A DNA stretch of 32,951 nt from Lachnoanaerobaculum saburreum DSM 3986 (GCF_000185385.1 NZ_GL622296.1:2978773-3011723); one strand, 5' to 3'. Counted from the first letter of the stretch, positions 26,161 to 32,951 are shown. Translations and numbers: made by a program. The notes: generated from the sequence alone by a model not told the origin.

Positions 26161-27834
26161 TCACATTTTTTGTGCATCATCAAGTAATAAAGCGATTGCT
26201 GAATACGGTTTTAATGTAGCCTTTTCACTAATATTTCCATCATAATTTGATATGAGAACCTTGGCATTTTCATAGCCGCTAAAGTCAAACTTTTGTTCAG
26301 TCTTACTGAAATTACATACAACCAAGAGCTTCTGATTTCCAAGTGTTCTTACATATGCAAAAATATGCTCATCATCAGGAAGTAAAAGTTCATACTTACC
26401 ATATACTATAATCTCATACTCTTTTCTAAGTTTAATCAACTTTTGATAGTAATGGAATACGGAATCCTCTCTCTTTAACTGGTCAGCCACATTTATCTTA
26501 TTATAGTTCGGATTGAGAGCAAGCCAAGGTGTACCTGTAGTAAAACCTGCATTCTCACTTGTATCCCAAGGCATAGGAGTTCTTGCATTGTCTCTGCTCT
26601 TATGGGCGATCTTAGGGAACATATCCTCCTTAGTGTACAGACCGCTCTCTATAAGTTCTCTGTATGCATTAACAGACTCAAGATCTCTGAAGTCATCTAC
26701 AGAGTTGAATACTGTATTTGTCATACCAAGCTCCTCACCCTGATATACATAAGGCGTTCCCTGCATCATATGTAAACAGGTGGCAATACATTTTGCAGAA
26801 AGCTCTCTAAACTCATCACTGTCATCACCAAGTCTTGAAACAATTCTCGGTTGATCATGATTACAAAAATATAAGCTGTTCCATGCCACATCATCAAGAC
26901 CGAGCTGCCACTTTGTAAGGTTTTCTTTCAGCGGCACTAAAGGGATATGCTTTGTAGACCATTTGAACTTCTCTCCACTGTCAAGATTCATATGCTCAAA
27001 CTGGAATACCATATTAAGCTCACTGCCCTCACTGTTTGCATATCTCTTTGCCTCGTCAAGCGTAACACCGGCGGTTTCACCTACAGTCATAATATCAAAC
27101 TTTGAAAGCACCTTCTGATTCATCTCTTTCAGATAGTCATGCACCTTCGGTCCGTTGGCACAGATATTCATATCCCCATAGAGTCCTACAACCTTAGCAT
27201 CAGGAAAACCTTCAGGCTTTGAAATAAGACTGATAACATCCATTCTGAAGCCGTCAATGCCCTTCTTGCACCATCTCGTCATCATATCAAAGACTTCTTT
27301 TCTTACCTTTTGATTTTCCCAGTTAAGATCAGGCTGCTTTACAGAAAAAAGATGCAGATAATACATATCTGTTTTCTCATCATACTTCCATGCAGGACCT
27401 GAGAATGCGGAACCCCAGTTATTAGGCTCCTTGCCGTTTTTACCTTCTTTCCAAATATAGTAATCTCTCTTCAGATTGTCCTTAGAACTTCTGCTCTCCA
27501 CAAACCATGGATGCTCATCCGAGGTATGATTGACTACAAGGTCCATCACTATCTTGATACCTCTTTTGTGTGCCTCAGAGAGCATCTTATCAAAATCATC
27601 CATAGTACCGAACTCGGTCATAATAGCTTCATAGTCACTGATATCATAGCCGTTGTCATCATTTGGTGACTTGTATACAGGAGATAACCATATCACATCT
27701 ATACCAAGCTCCTTCAGATAGTCAAGTTTACTTGTAATACCGTTCAAATCACCTATTCCGTCTCCGTTGCTGTCACAAAAACTTCTGGGATAAATCTGAT
27801 AAACTATCGCTTCCTTCCACCACACCTTCTTCAT
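26161..27834 (-). CDS. malL: GH13 oligo-1,6-glucosidase
   Basis: Cytoplasmic alpha-glucosidase of 557 residues that releases glucose from isomaltose-type and related oligosaccharides. Catalytic residues are Asp199 (GFRMDV), Glu253 (TVGET) and Asp327 (NHDQPR). Val200 just after the nucleophile is the residue tied to alpha-1,6 specificity in the Bacillus oligo-1,6-glucosidase group. The N-terminus WWKEAIVYQIYPRSF and the C-terminal beta domain are complete, and no signal peptide is present. It is the first gene of the minus-strand operon (malL, binding protein, two permeases, malQ). The ATG follows a weak GAGGT and its promoter candidate lies at 27919-27947. Confidence 0.93.
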   Translation of the reverse strand: MKKVWWKEAIVYQIYPRSFCDSNGDGIGDLNGITSKLDYLKELGIDVIWLSPVYKSPNDDNGYDISDYEAIMTEFGTMDDFDKMLSEAHKRGIKIVMDLVVNHTSDEHPWFVESRSSKDNLKRDYYIWKEGKNGKEPNNWGSAFSGPAWKYDEKTDMYYLHLFSVKQPDLNWENQKVRKEVFDMMTRWCKKGIDGFRMDVISLISKPEGFPDAKVVGLYGDMNICANGPKVHDYLKEMNQKVLSKFDIMTVGETAGVTLDEAKRYANSEGSELNMVFQFEHMNLDSGEKFKWSTKHIPLVPLKENLTKWQLGLDDVAWNSLYFCNHDQPRIVSRLGDDSDEFRELSAKCIATCLHMMQGTPYVYQGEELGMTNTVFNSVDDFRDLESVNAYRELIESGLYTKEDMFPKIAHKSRDNARTPMPWDTSENAGFTTGTPWLALNPNYNKINVADQLKREDSVFHYYQKLIKLRKEYEIIVYGKYELLLPDDEHIFAYVRTLGNQKLLVVCNFSKTEQKFDFSGYENAKVLISNYDGNISEKATLKPYSAIALLLDDAQKM

Positions 27835-27918
27835 ATTTTTACCTCGTTTATATTATTTACACCTATCGTATACTTCCTTTATAAATATTAAGTTTTTTAC
27901 GGTCGATATCTTTTCCTT

Positions 27919-27947
27919 AGAATACCACAATGAAAATTTTATGTAAA
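27919..27947 (-). promoter_or_regulatory. Probable promoter of the malL operon
   Basis: On the minus strand, -35 TTTACA (27947-27942), 17-bp spacer, -10 TATTCT (27924-27919); leader of about 78 nt. The -35 matches the consensus at five of six positions and the -10 at four of six. Confidence 0.5.
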
Positions 27948-27971
27948 TCATATATAAAACAACTTTTCCAC

Positions 27972-27988
27972 TTCGTTATTTTAACGAA
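27972..27988. promoter_or_regulatory. Inverted repeat between divergent sugar promoters
   Basis: TTCGTT (27972-27977), five bases, AACGAA (27983-27988). It sits about 25 bp upstream of the malL -35 and 31 bp upstream of the msmK -35, so it could be an activator or repressor site shared by both operons. Confidence 0.45.
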
Positions 27989-28019
27989 ATCAGGCTGTTA
28001 TTTTTGGTGATATATGTGA

Positions 28020-28048
28020 TTGAATACTAAGAATTTATTTTATATAAT
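28020..28048 (+). promoter_or_regulatory. Sigma-A type promoter of msmK
   Basis: -35 TTGAAT (28020-28025), 17-bp spacer, -10 TATAAT (28043-28048). The leader is about 30 nt and holds the AGGAGG ribosome binding site. Confidence 0.75.
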
Positions 28049-28085
28049 CAGGGTATAAATTTTCGTACACATTTTAGGAGGAAAA

Positions 28086-29198
28086 ATGGCAAGTTTATCA
28101 TTAAAGAACATTGAAAAAATTTACCCGAACGGCTTTAAGGCTGTTCAGGACTTCAACTTGGAGATTGCAGACAAAGAATTCATCATCTTTGTAGGACCTT
28201 CAGGTTGTGGAAAATCTACAACACTTCGTATGATTGCAGGTCTTGAGGACATCTCAGGCGGTACACTTGAGATTGACGGCAAGGTAATGAATGATGTGGA
28301 ACCTAAGGACAGAGATATCGCCATGGTTTTCCAGAACTATGCTCTATATCCGCATATGTCGGTATATGACAATATGGCATTCGGTCTTAAGCTTCGTAAG
28401 AGACCGAAAGATGAGATAGATAAGCTTGTTCGTGAAGCTGCAAGAATCCTTGACCTTGAGAAACTGCTTGACAGAAAGCCGAAGGCTTTATCAGGCGGTC
28501 AAAGACAGAGAGTTGCAATGGGTCGTGCCATAGTTCGTAACCCTAAGGTATTCCTTATGGACGAACCTCTTTCAAACCTTGATGCAAAGCTGAGAGTACA
28601 GATGCGTATTGAGATTTCAAAGCTTCATCAAAGACTTGGTGCAACAATCATCTATGTTACACATGATCAGACAGAGGCTATGACACTCGGTACAAGAATC
28701 GTTGTTATGAAAGACGGTATTGTACAGCAGGTGGATTCTCCTGAGAATCTTTACAATGCTCCTAAGAACCTCTTTGTTGCCGGATTTATCGGTTCACCAC
28801 AGATGAACTTTATGGATGCTGTAGTTGAGAACAGAGGTGAGGATGTGTACTTAAAAGTCGGTTCACATAATTTGAAGCTCCCTGTAACAAAGGTTGCCAA
28901 GTTCAAAGACGGTTCTTATAACGGCAAGACTGTTGTACTTGGTATCCGTCCTGAAGATATGCATGATTCACAGCTGTTTATCAACAGCTCACCTGACAGT
29001 GTTATCGAGTCCGATATCAAGGTTTATGAGCTGTTAGGTGCGGAAGTTTTCCTATACTTTGATGTTGAGGGCTTCCAGATGACTGCAAGAGTAAACCCGA
29101 GAACAAACTTAAGAACAGGTGACCATGCCAAGTTTGCACTTGATATGGAAAAGGTTCATATCTTTGATAAGGAAACCGAGCTTACAATTACAAACTAA
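28086..29198 (+). CDS. msmK: Sugar ABC transporter ATP-binding protein (MsmK/MalK/UgpC type)
   Basis: ATPase that powers CUT1 sugar importers, 370 residues. Motifs are Walker A GPSGCGKST (37-45), Q-loop VFQNYALYPHMSV, signature LSGGQRQR, Walker B FLMDEPLSNLD and H-loop VTHDQTEA. The C-terminal third is the TOBE/OB-like regulatory domain. It is encoded alone and divergent from the permease operon, which has no ATPase gene, so it should energise that transporter and perhaps others, as MsmK does in streptococci. The gene is followed by an intrinsic terminator. Confidence 0.95.
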   Translation: MASLSLKNIEKIYPNGFKAVQDFNLEIADKEFIIFVGPSGCGKSTTLRMIAGLEDISGGTLEIDGKVMNDVEPKDRDIAMVFQNYALYPHMSVYDNMAFGLKLRKRPKDEIDKLVREAARILDLEKLLDRKPKALSGGQRQRVAMGRAIVRNPKVFLMDEPLSNLDAKLRVQMRIEISKLHQRLGATIIYVTHDQTEAMTLGTRIVVMKDGIVQQVDSPENLYNAPKNLFVAGFIGSPQMNFMDAVVENRGEDVYLKVGSHNLKLPVTKVAKFKDGSYNGKTVVLGIRPEDMHDSQLFINSSPDSVIESDIKVYELLGAEVFLYFDVEGFQMTARVNPRTNLRTGDHAKFALDMEKVHIFDKETELTITN

Positions 29199-29212
29199 TC
29201 AAATGAATATAT

Positions 29213-29233
29213 GAGGGGGAGTTTTTCCCCCTT
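29213..29233 (+). terminator. Intrinsic terminator after msmK
   Basis: Stem of five G-C pairs flanked by A-T and G-T pairs (29213-29220 with 29226-29233) and a short loop, followed by TTATTTTATTTTATTT. Confidence 0.85.
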
Positions 29234-29253
29234 TATTTTATTTTATTTAAAGT

Positions 29254-29259
29254 TATAAT
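29254..29259 (+). promoter_or_regulatory. -10 box immediately before the PucR-type gene
   Basis: A perfect TATAAT ends only six bases before the ATG at 29266, and no Shine-Dalgarno sequence or good -35 is visible. If used, the transcript would begin at or next to the start codon. Confidence 0.4.
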
Positions 29260-29265
29260 ATAACT

Positions 29266-30108
29266 ATGAATGAAATAAAAAATGAATTAAATAAAATATA
29301 CAAACTCACAGGTATAAGGCTAAGTGTGGAAAATGAAGCTGAAATAGATATTGTAAACTTAAAAAAAATATCTGCCGCCTACAAGGAAAAATACTCCGGC
29401 TCCAATCTTCTACAAAATATTCTTACCGGCAACAAGGGGCAAACGGTTGCCGGTAAGTCCCTTGGCATCAAGCCTGATACCAAGATGCGTCTGTACCTTA
29501 TATATGTGCCTACAAAGATTGACGAAAACATTACAAAGATAATCACTTCACTCTTTCCGGGAAGAAGTTCCGAATACCTTTGCAGCCTTGATTTCACTCA
29601 TCTTTGTTTCCTCTACTTAGGTGAAGACAATATAGCCCGTCCTCTGCTGGATGTTATAGAGACTGAAGCTATGACAAGTGCCTACATTGCCTACTCCGAT
29701 ATATTCAGTGATGCATGTATTTTGCAAAGAGAATATTCCAATCTTAGTCAGGCTTTGACAATCAGCAAGATTTTCTACTCGGACAAGAAGATAATCAGTC
29801 CGAACGACTTAGGTATAGGCGAACTTATCTACAATATTCCGAAGTCTTTATGTGAGAGATTCTTAAAAAAGCACTTTGGCGAGAGTATAGATGATGAAAG
29901 CATGCAACTTGTCACTACATTTCTTCGTCACAATCTAAGCATCGCTGAAACATCCAGATATATGCATATGCATAGAAATACTTTGGTATATAGGATTGAG
30001 CAAATCGAAAAGAAATATGGTATTGATATAAAGACCTTTGAAGGTGCAAATATGTTTGCCGTTGCCATATTGATTACAAATTTTTTAAAGGTGAAAAACA
30101 ATGAATGA
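29266..30108 (+). CDS. PucR/CdaR-type helix-turn-helix transcriptional regulator
   Basis: A 280-residue protein whose last third (about 212-275) is the PucR C-terminal HTH domain: the block FLRHNLSIAETSRYMHMHRN continues into TLVYRIEQIEKKYGIDI. The N-terminal two thirds has no diacid-sensing or purine-regulator domain that I recognise and may bind a ligand. Its position after msmK and beside the sugar operon makes it a candidate regulator of alpha-glucan use, but this is contextual. The ATG has no Shine-Dalgarno sequence and lies six bases after a TATAAT. Its end overlaps the next gene by 8 nt. Confidence 0.82.
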   Translation: MNEIKNELNKIYKLTGIRLSVENEAEIDIVNLKKISAAYKEKYSGSNLLQNILTGNKGQTVAGKSLGIKPDTKMRLYLIYVPTKIDENITKIITSLFPGRSSEYLCSLDFTHLCFLYLGEDNIARPLLDVIETEAMTSAYIAYSDIFSDACILQREYSNLSQALTISKIFYSDKKIISPNDLGIGELIYNIPKSLCERFLKKHFGESIDDESMQLVTTFLRHNLSIAETSRYMHMHRNTLVYRIEQIEKKYGIDIKTFEGANMFAVAILITNFLKVKNNE

Positions 30109-30589
30109 TACTTTTTATGAATTACTTGTAAAGAAGAATAAACCTGATACATCTGCACTGATACTGTCCGCAATCAATATTATTGCAATAGTCTGCATGC
30201 TTATACTTACAATATATACACAGTTTGCAATGATTCTCGTAATTGTACTTTGCTTTGTATTCTACTATTTTGTTTATCCGAAGATTTCTGTGGAATATGA
30301 GTACTCACTGCTAAACTCGGATATGACTGTTGATACCATCTACAATAAAACCAAGAGAAAAAATGTACTCACAATAGATATAAAGACCTTAGAAACCGCT
30401 TTCCCCACTTCATCTCCTAAGATGAACGGTCAAAGAGACGGAAGGCGAATCGACTGCTCCACAGGAGATATGAACTCTTCATATTGCCTTATCTTCCCAA
30501 ACAGCGGCGAAAAGACTCTACTTTTTATCACTCCAGATGAGCATATGCTTGATATGTTAAAGCGTATCTCCCCAAGAGCTTTTATGTAA
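30101..30589 (+). CDS. Small two-helix membrane protein (DUF6106-like)
   Basis: A 162-residue protein with two adjacent predicted helices (about 20-40 and 42-60) and a C-terminal cytoplasmic-type domain with EYEYSLLNSDMTVDTIYNKTKRK. The pattern resembles the uncharacterised DUF6106 family common in Lachnospiraceae; this is recollection and not a search result. It overlaps the regulator gene by 8 nt, so the two are probably translated together. The function is unknown; a link to membrane sensing for the regulator is only a guess. Confidence 0.7.
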   Translation: MNDTFYELLVKKNKPDTSALILSAINIIAIVCMLILTIYTQFAMILVIVLCFVFYYFVYPKISVEYEYSLLNSDMTVDTIYNKTKRKNVLTIDIKTLETAFPTSSPKMNGQRDGRRIDCSTGDMNSSYCLIFPNSGEKTLLFITPDEHMLDMLKRISPRAFM

Positions 30590-30611
30590 ATTTTATAAAA
30601 CAACAAAATAA

Positions 30612-30647
30612 AAAAGCAACTGTCTGTAATATCAGATGGTTGCTTTT
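30612..30647 (+). terminator. Intrinsic terminator after the regulator operon
   Basis: A 15-bp stem (30612-30626 with 30633-30647) with two G-T wobble pairs and a 6-nt loop, ending in TTTT. The insertion sequence begins at the next base. Confidence 0.85.
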
Positions 30648-30660
30648 GGCTCTATAATTA

Positions 30661-30699
30661 ATGTTGGGGTTTGGCATTTGCCAATCTCAACATTTTTTA
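30661..30699 (+). terminator. Inward-reading terminator in the IS left end
   Basis: Two-tier hairpin: ATGTTG (30661-30666) with CAACAT (30688-30693) outside and TTGGC (30671-30675) with GCCAA (30680-30684) inside, followed by TTTTTTA. It would stop host transcription entering the element from the left. Confidence 0.65.
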
Positions 30700-30712
30700 T
30701 TACTATAAAAAA

Positions 30713-30750
30713 CCTCCAAGTCCCCAGTTCTCAACAACTACACTTGGAGG
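30713..30750 (+). promoter_or_regulatory. Hairpin covering the transposase ribosome binding site
   Basis: A perfect 9-bp stem, CCTCCAAGT (30713-30721) with ACTTGGAGG (30742-30750), 20-nt loop. The right arm includes the first part of the GGAGGAGG ribosome binding site, so the stem should lower translation. Confidence 0.6.
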
Positions 30751-30760
30751 AGGTGTTCAT

Positions 30761-31678
30761 ATGAACGACCTAGCTAAAATTTTAGGCATTTATGATGCGA
30801 AAGTCAAGCTTAAATCTATAAATGATCATACTATTTCATTTTATATTTACACTGATACAAAGCCTCATCTATGCCCACACTGTAACCTATACACTTCTAA
30901 AGTACATGACTATAGAATGCAAAAAATTAAAGATATTCCTCTTCATAATAAATCATGTATTTTATTTTTGAACAAGAGACGTTATCATTGTTCCGGATGT
31001 GGCAAGCATTTTTATGAATCATATGATTTCGTTTCAAGGTATCTGCATAGAACTCAAAGACTGACCAAGTTTATTGCTCATTCTTTCTATGACTCGATAA
31101 ACATTAAGCATGCATCTATCAGAGCTAATATCTCTACCCACACTGTATATAAAGTACTTGGTACTCTTAACAATTCATCTGACAGGTACCACTTTATAAG
31201 GCAAGTATATTGGGCTCTTGAGAATGTAAGAAAGAATGTGCAAAAGAACATGTCAAAGACTCTTAGAAGGTACTACAAGCGAAGCAGGCACATCATAACG
31301 ACAAGAGAATCAATTCTGTCTGAAGAAAATAAGGCAGCACTTAGACTAATGTTAGAGTATTCAGAAGACTTAAGGAAAGCACATTTCATAAAAGAGCTGT
31401 TTATCAAGCTACTTGATGAAAAATCATACTCAAAACAACGAGTACTCCTTCACGAATGGCTGCTTGAGGTAGAAAGTTCCGGTATAAAAGAGTTTAATGT
31501 AGCAATCACAGCATTCAGAAATAATTACAAATACATCTTAAATTCACTTAAGTATCGACATATATCAAATGGACCTACAGAAGGGTTTAATAACAAGATA
31601 AAAGTACTTAAAAGAATATCTTATGGTGTACGTAACTTTAAATATTTTAGGAATAGAATTTTAATGGCAACAGTTTAA
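30761..31678 (+). pseudogene. ISL3-family transposase, catalytic domain partly deleted
   Basis: A 305-residue open frame from the ATG at 30761 behind GGAGGAGG. The N-terminus has the zinc-finger cysteines CPHC (38-41) and CSGC (77-80), then an HTH region (about 98-135). After VYKVLGTLN (129-137) the sequence jumps directly to DRYHFIRQVYWALENVRK (141 on). In full ISL3 transposases about 100 residues lie between these, including the first catalytic aspartate (IDEF-type motif). The C-terminal NGPTEGFNNKIKVLKR with the catalytic glutamate is present. The reading frame is open across the gap, but the enzyme should be inactive. GGTAC repeats flank the junction (near 31159 and 31185). Confidence 0.78.
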
Positions 31679-31786
31679 AAAATGACTGGGGACGAGGTCT
31701 TTTTGTTGTGCAAAAAAATATTTATCAGATTTTAAATATATCCTGCCCGACAAAATAGTAAGTACAAAAATTTTCAAATATAAAAA

Positions 31787-31808
31787 GTGGGCTGAAAAAT
31801 CAACCCAC
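31787..31808 (-). terminator. Inward-reading terminator in the IS right end
   Basis: Stem 31787-31795 with 31800-31808 (8 of 9 pairs), 4-nt loop, followed on the minus strand by TTTTTATATTTG. It lies within and next to the right inverted repeat, and also serves as terminator for the minus-strand gene at 31868. Confidence 0.75.
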
Positions 31809-31867
31809 CCCAACATTTGACAAAGAACCTAATTTTTTTATAACAACAAATTATACTGTAATAAAAT

Positions 31868-32497
31868 CTATTTTGTATAGTGGAACACAATCTCTATTCC
31901 TATAGGTTTTTTTGTTGTTCCACTCCCCCTTTTATACACCGTGCCTTGTATAATAGAATGAACAAGCTTTGCCTTAAATGAACGAACTTCATAGATTGGA
32001 TATCCTCTTGCCGCTCCCAATTTATATCCCTTAGGTATATTCCCAGTAGCTGATCCACTAATTGAATAGCTTCTGGTCACTTTGTATCCTAAAGCCACAT
32101 TTAGTAGGGATACTGGAATTGAAACATCTGAAGTATACATTGCAGATTCAGTAGCAGTAGCTGATGCTGTAACACTTGAACCATTAATTGCCTTTACCAC
32201 TCCCAATTTTTTTGAGTAATCTGTCCACTCCGGGTTAGTTACCCTAACATCATATATTATCCATTTCTTGGGTCTGCTACCTTTAAATAATTCAGGCTTG
32301 CTATCAGGTACAGGCGCTTCATTTGAAATATCTGAAGAATATATACGTACCGTTTCAGTATATGTGTCAGTAACACTATCATATACAATTTCTGACGTTT
32401 CACTCACCTGAGCTTTAACACTTGTCGGAAACAAAGTCACCATAAGCACTATGCAAAGCACAATGCTAATAACTCTTTTAAATTGATCATCATACAT
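31868..32497 (-). CDS. Secreted protein of unknown function
   Basis: A 209-residue protein with a signal peptide: the polar start MYDDQFKR, a hydrophobic core (about 9-23) and a likely cleavage after VKA (residue 29). No lipobox, anchor motif or second membrane helix is visible. The mature part is rich in Ser, Thr and Val with a T/S-rich middle (SSVTASATATESAMYTS) and a basic C-terminal half; it looks beta-rich. I do not recognise a family. The ATG has GGAG too close for good initiation, but it overlaps the end of an upstream reading frame by 8 nt, which suggests coupling. Downstream is the IS right end, which provides the terminator. Confidence 0.75.
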   Translation of the reverse strand: MYDDQFKRVISIVLCIVLMVTLFPTSVKAQVSETSEIVYDSVTDTYTETVRIYSSDISNEAPVPDSKPELFKGSRPKKWIIYDVRVTNPEWTDYSKKLGVVKAINGSSVTASATATESAMYTSDVSIPVSLLNVALGYKVTRSYSISGSATGNIPKGYKLGAARGYPIYEVRSFKAKLVHSIIQGTVYKRGSGTTKKPIGIEIVFHYTK

Positions 32498-32723
32498 TCT
32501 CCATCTTCTTTAAAAACTTTTCAAACAATGCAGGAACCACCAAAATCCCTCCTATGCATCTTAACATGGAACTGAAATTATAAACCATCATAACATAATA
32601 GTTAACGTCAAAAGATCCATATACTCTCACAAAATTATCTGCCATCCCTGAACCTAATGTCGGTGATAAAACAACAAGTATAATACCTATAATAAAACTT
32701 GCTTTTATAAGATTCTCTCTAAT
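32490..32723 (-). CDS. Small membrane protein, no canonical start codon (candidate)
   Basis: An open frame of about 77 residues ends in TGA at 32492-32490, inside the start of the secreted protein gene. It has two hydrophobic segments, about LIKASFIIGIILVVLSPTLG and MLRCIGGILVVPALF, with a charged end FEKFLKKMENV. No in-frame ATG, GTG or TTG lies at the front: a GGAGG (32735-32731) is followed by ATT ATT, so either ATT is used (32726 or 32723), or translation re-initiates after the tiny frame ATG GAG GTG TAA, or it begins at the internal ATG (32645). The layout and composition look coding. The family is not recognised. Confidence 0.5.
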   Translation of the reverse strand: MRENLIKASFIIGIILVVLSPTLGSGMADNFVRVYGSFDVNYYVMMVYNFSSMLRCIGGILVVPALFEKFLKKMENV

Positions 32724-32742
32724 AATTACACCTCCATATAAT

Positions 32743-32748
32743 ATTATA
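32743..32748 (-). promoter_or_regulatory. -10 like TATAAT before the small membrane protein
   Basis: A perfect TATAAT on the minus strand at 32748-32743, but no recognisable -35 at the right distance. It lies just before the GGAGG of the small gene; use is doubtful. Confidence 0.25.
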
Positions 32749-32754
32749 CCTCTT

Positions 32755-32814
32755 CTATACTACACAACTTAGCCAATCTCCATTTTTATACCTTTGAGGA
32801 TTTATACTATTCAT
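32755..32814 (-). CDS. Possible 19-codon leader peptide
   Basis: ATG at 32814-32812 preceded by AGGGAAAGGA, ending in TAG at 32757-32755. The peptide would be MNSINPQRYKNGDWLSCVV, with one Trp and one Cys near the C-terminus. It lies in the leader between the strong promoter and the small membrane gene. A short frame like this may arise by chance; I report it because the ribosome binding sequence and position are favourable. Confidence 0.25.
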   Translation of the reverse strand: MNSINPQRYKNGDWLSCVV

Positions 32815-32900
32815 ATTCCTTTCCCTACATAATTCTATAAATATATAATTTTAATGTCTTAAAAAAGATTGTATTGTTTCTTTTCTCTGCTTATGATACA

Positions 32901-32929
32901 AGTGTAACAATTAAAATGATAAATGTCAA
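32901..32929 (-). promoter_or_regulatory. Sigma-A type promoter of the terminal small operon
   Basis: On the minus strand, -35 TTGACA (32929-32924, consensus), 17-bp spacer, -10 TACACT (32906-32901). The predicted transcript starts near 32894 and covers the short frame, the small membrane protein and the secreted protein. Confidence 0.65.
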
Positions 32930-32951
32930 TATTTTTTTGCCCGTCTTCAGG

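Larger units (their letters stand above)
30648..31829 (+). mobile_element. ISL3-family insertion sequence, internally deleted
   Basis: Terminal inverted repeats of 23 bp lie at 30648-30670 (starts GGCTCT) and, inverted, at 31807-31829 (starts GGTTCT). They match at 17 of 23 positions, including the last 11 (AATGTTGGGGT). Such ends are typical of ISL3 elements. At 1182 bp it is shorter than the usual ISL3 size, consistent with the loss inside the transposase. Flanking 8-mers (TTGCTTTT and TAATTTTT) are not identical, so no clean target duplication remains. It lies immediately after a terminator T-run. Confidence 0.85.

Noticed and set aside
30640-31837. 8-bp target duplication flanking the ISL3 element
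   Set aside because: The flanking octamers TTGCTTTT and TAATTTTT agree only at five positions, mainly T residues, which is not a convincing duplication.

Overview
The window looks like a chromosomal segment of a low-GC anaerobic Bacillota, most likely a Lachnospiraceae relative. The grounds are AT-rich DNA, strong Shine-Dalgarno sequences, sigma-A type promoters, a bacterial V/A-type ATPase instead of an F-type one, ABC-fed oligopeptide and maltodextrin uptake, and a small membrane protein of a type I associate with that family. The taxonomic call is inference. I see no tRNA, rRNA, CRISPR array or prophage.

Region 1 (1-8400, minus strand) is an oligopeptide uptake operon read right to left: oppB, oppC, oppD, oppF, then two tandem oppA-type binding lipoproteins, each followed by an intrinsic terminator. 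A strong promoter lies at 8378-8406 and a hairpin opens the mRNA leader. A roughly 150-bp internally deleted IS200/IS605-type element sits between oppF and the first oppA. It retains both end hairpins and the last codons of a tnpB gene, and it supplies the C-terminus and stop codon of OppF.

Region 2 (8401-18060, plus strand) is a complete V/A-type ATPase operon in the order G/H-like stalk, C, I, K, F, E, A, B, D, followed by an overlapping TIGR01906/DUF1461-like membrane protein. Hairpins precede subunit K and subunit E, and a bidirectional terminator closes the operon.

Region 3 (18060-19320) holds a solitary D12-class adenine DNA methyltransferase on the minus strand. Its divergent promoter region contains an 8-bp repeat spaced by 21 bp.

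Region 4 (19321-30660) is a maltodextrin/isomaltodextrin module. It has two GH13 alpha-glucosidases with different specificity residues (Ala200 and Val200), a 4-alpha-glucanotransferase (malQ), a binding protein, two permeases, and a divergently placed MsmK/MalK-type ATPase. Next to the ATPase are a PucR-type HTH regulator and a small membrane protein. Terminators and hairpins set the binding-protein to permease ratio. Imported maltodextrins would be cut by the two GH13 enzymes and rearranged by MalQ.

Region 5 (30648-31829) is an ISL3-family insertion sequence whose transposase has lost the middle of its catalytic domain. Both ends carry inward-reading terminators, and a hairpin covers the transposase ribosome binding site.

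Region 6 (31830-32951, minus strand) is a small unrecognised operon: a secreted 209-residue protein, an overlapping membrane protein of about 77 residues that has no ordinary start codon, possibly a 19-codon leader peptide, and a good promoter at 32901-32929.
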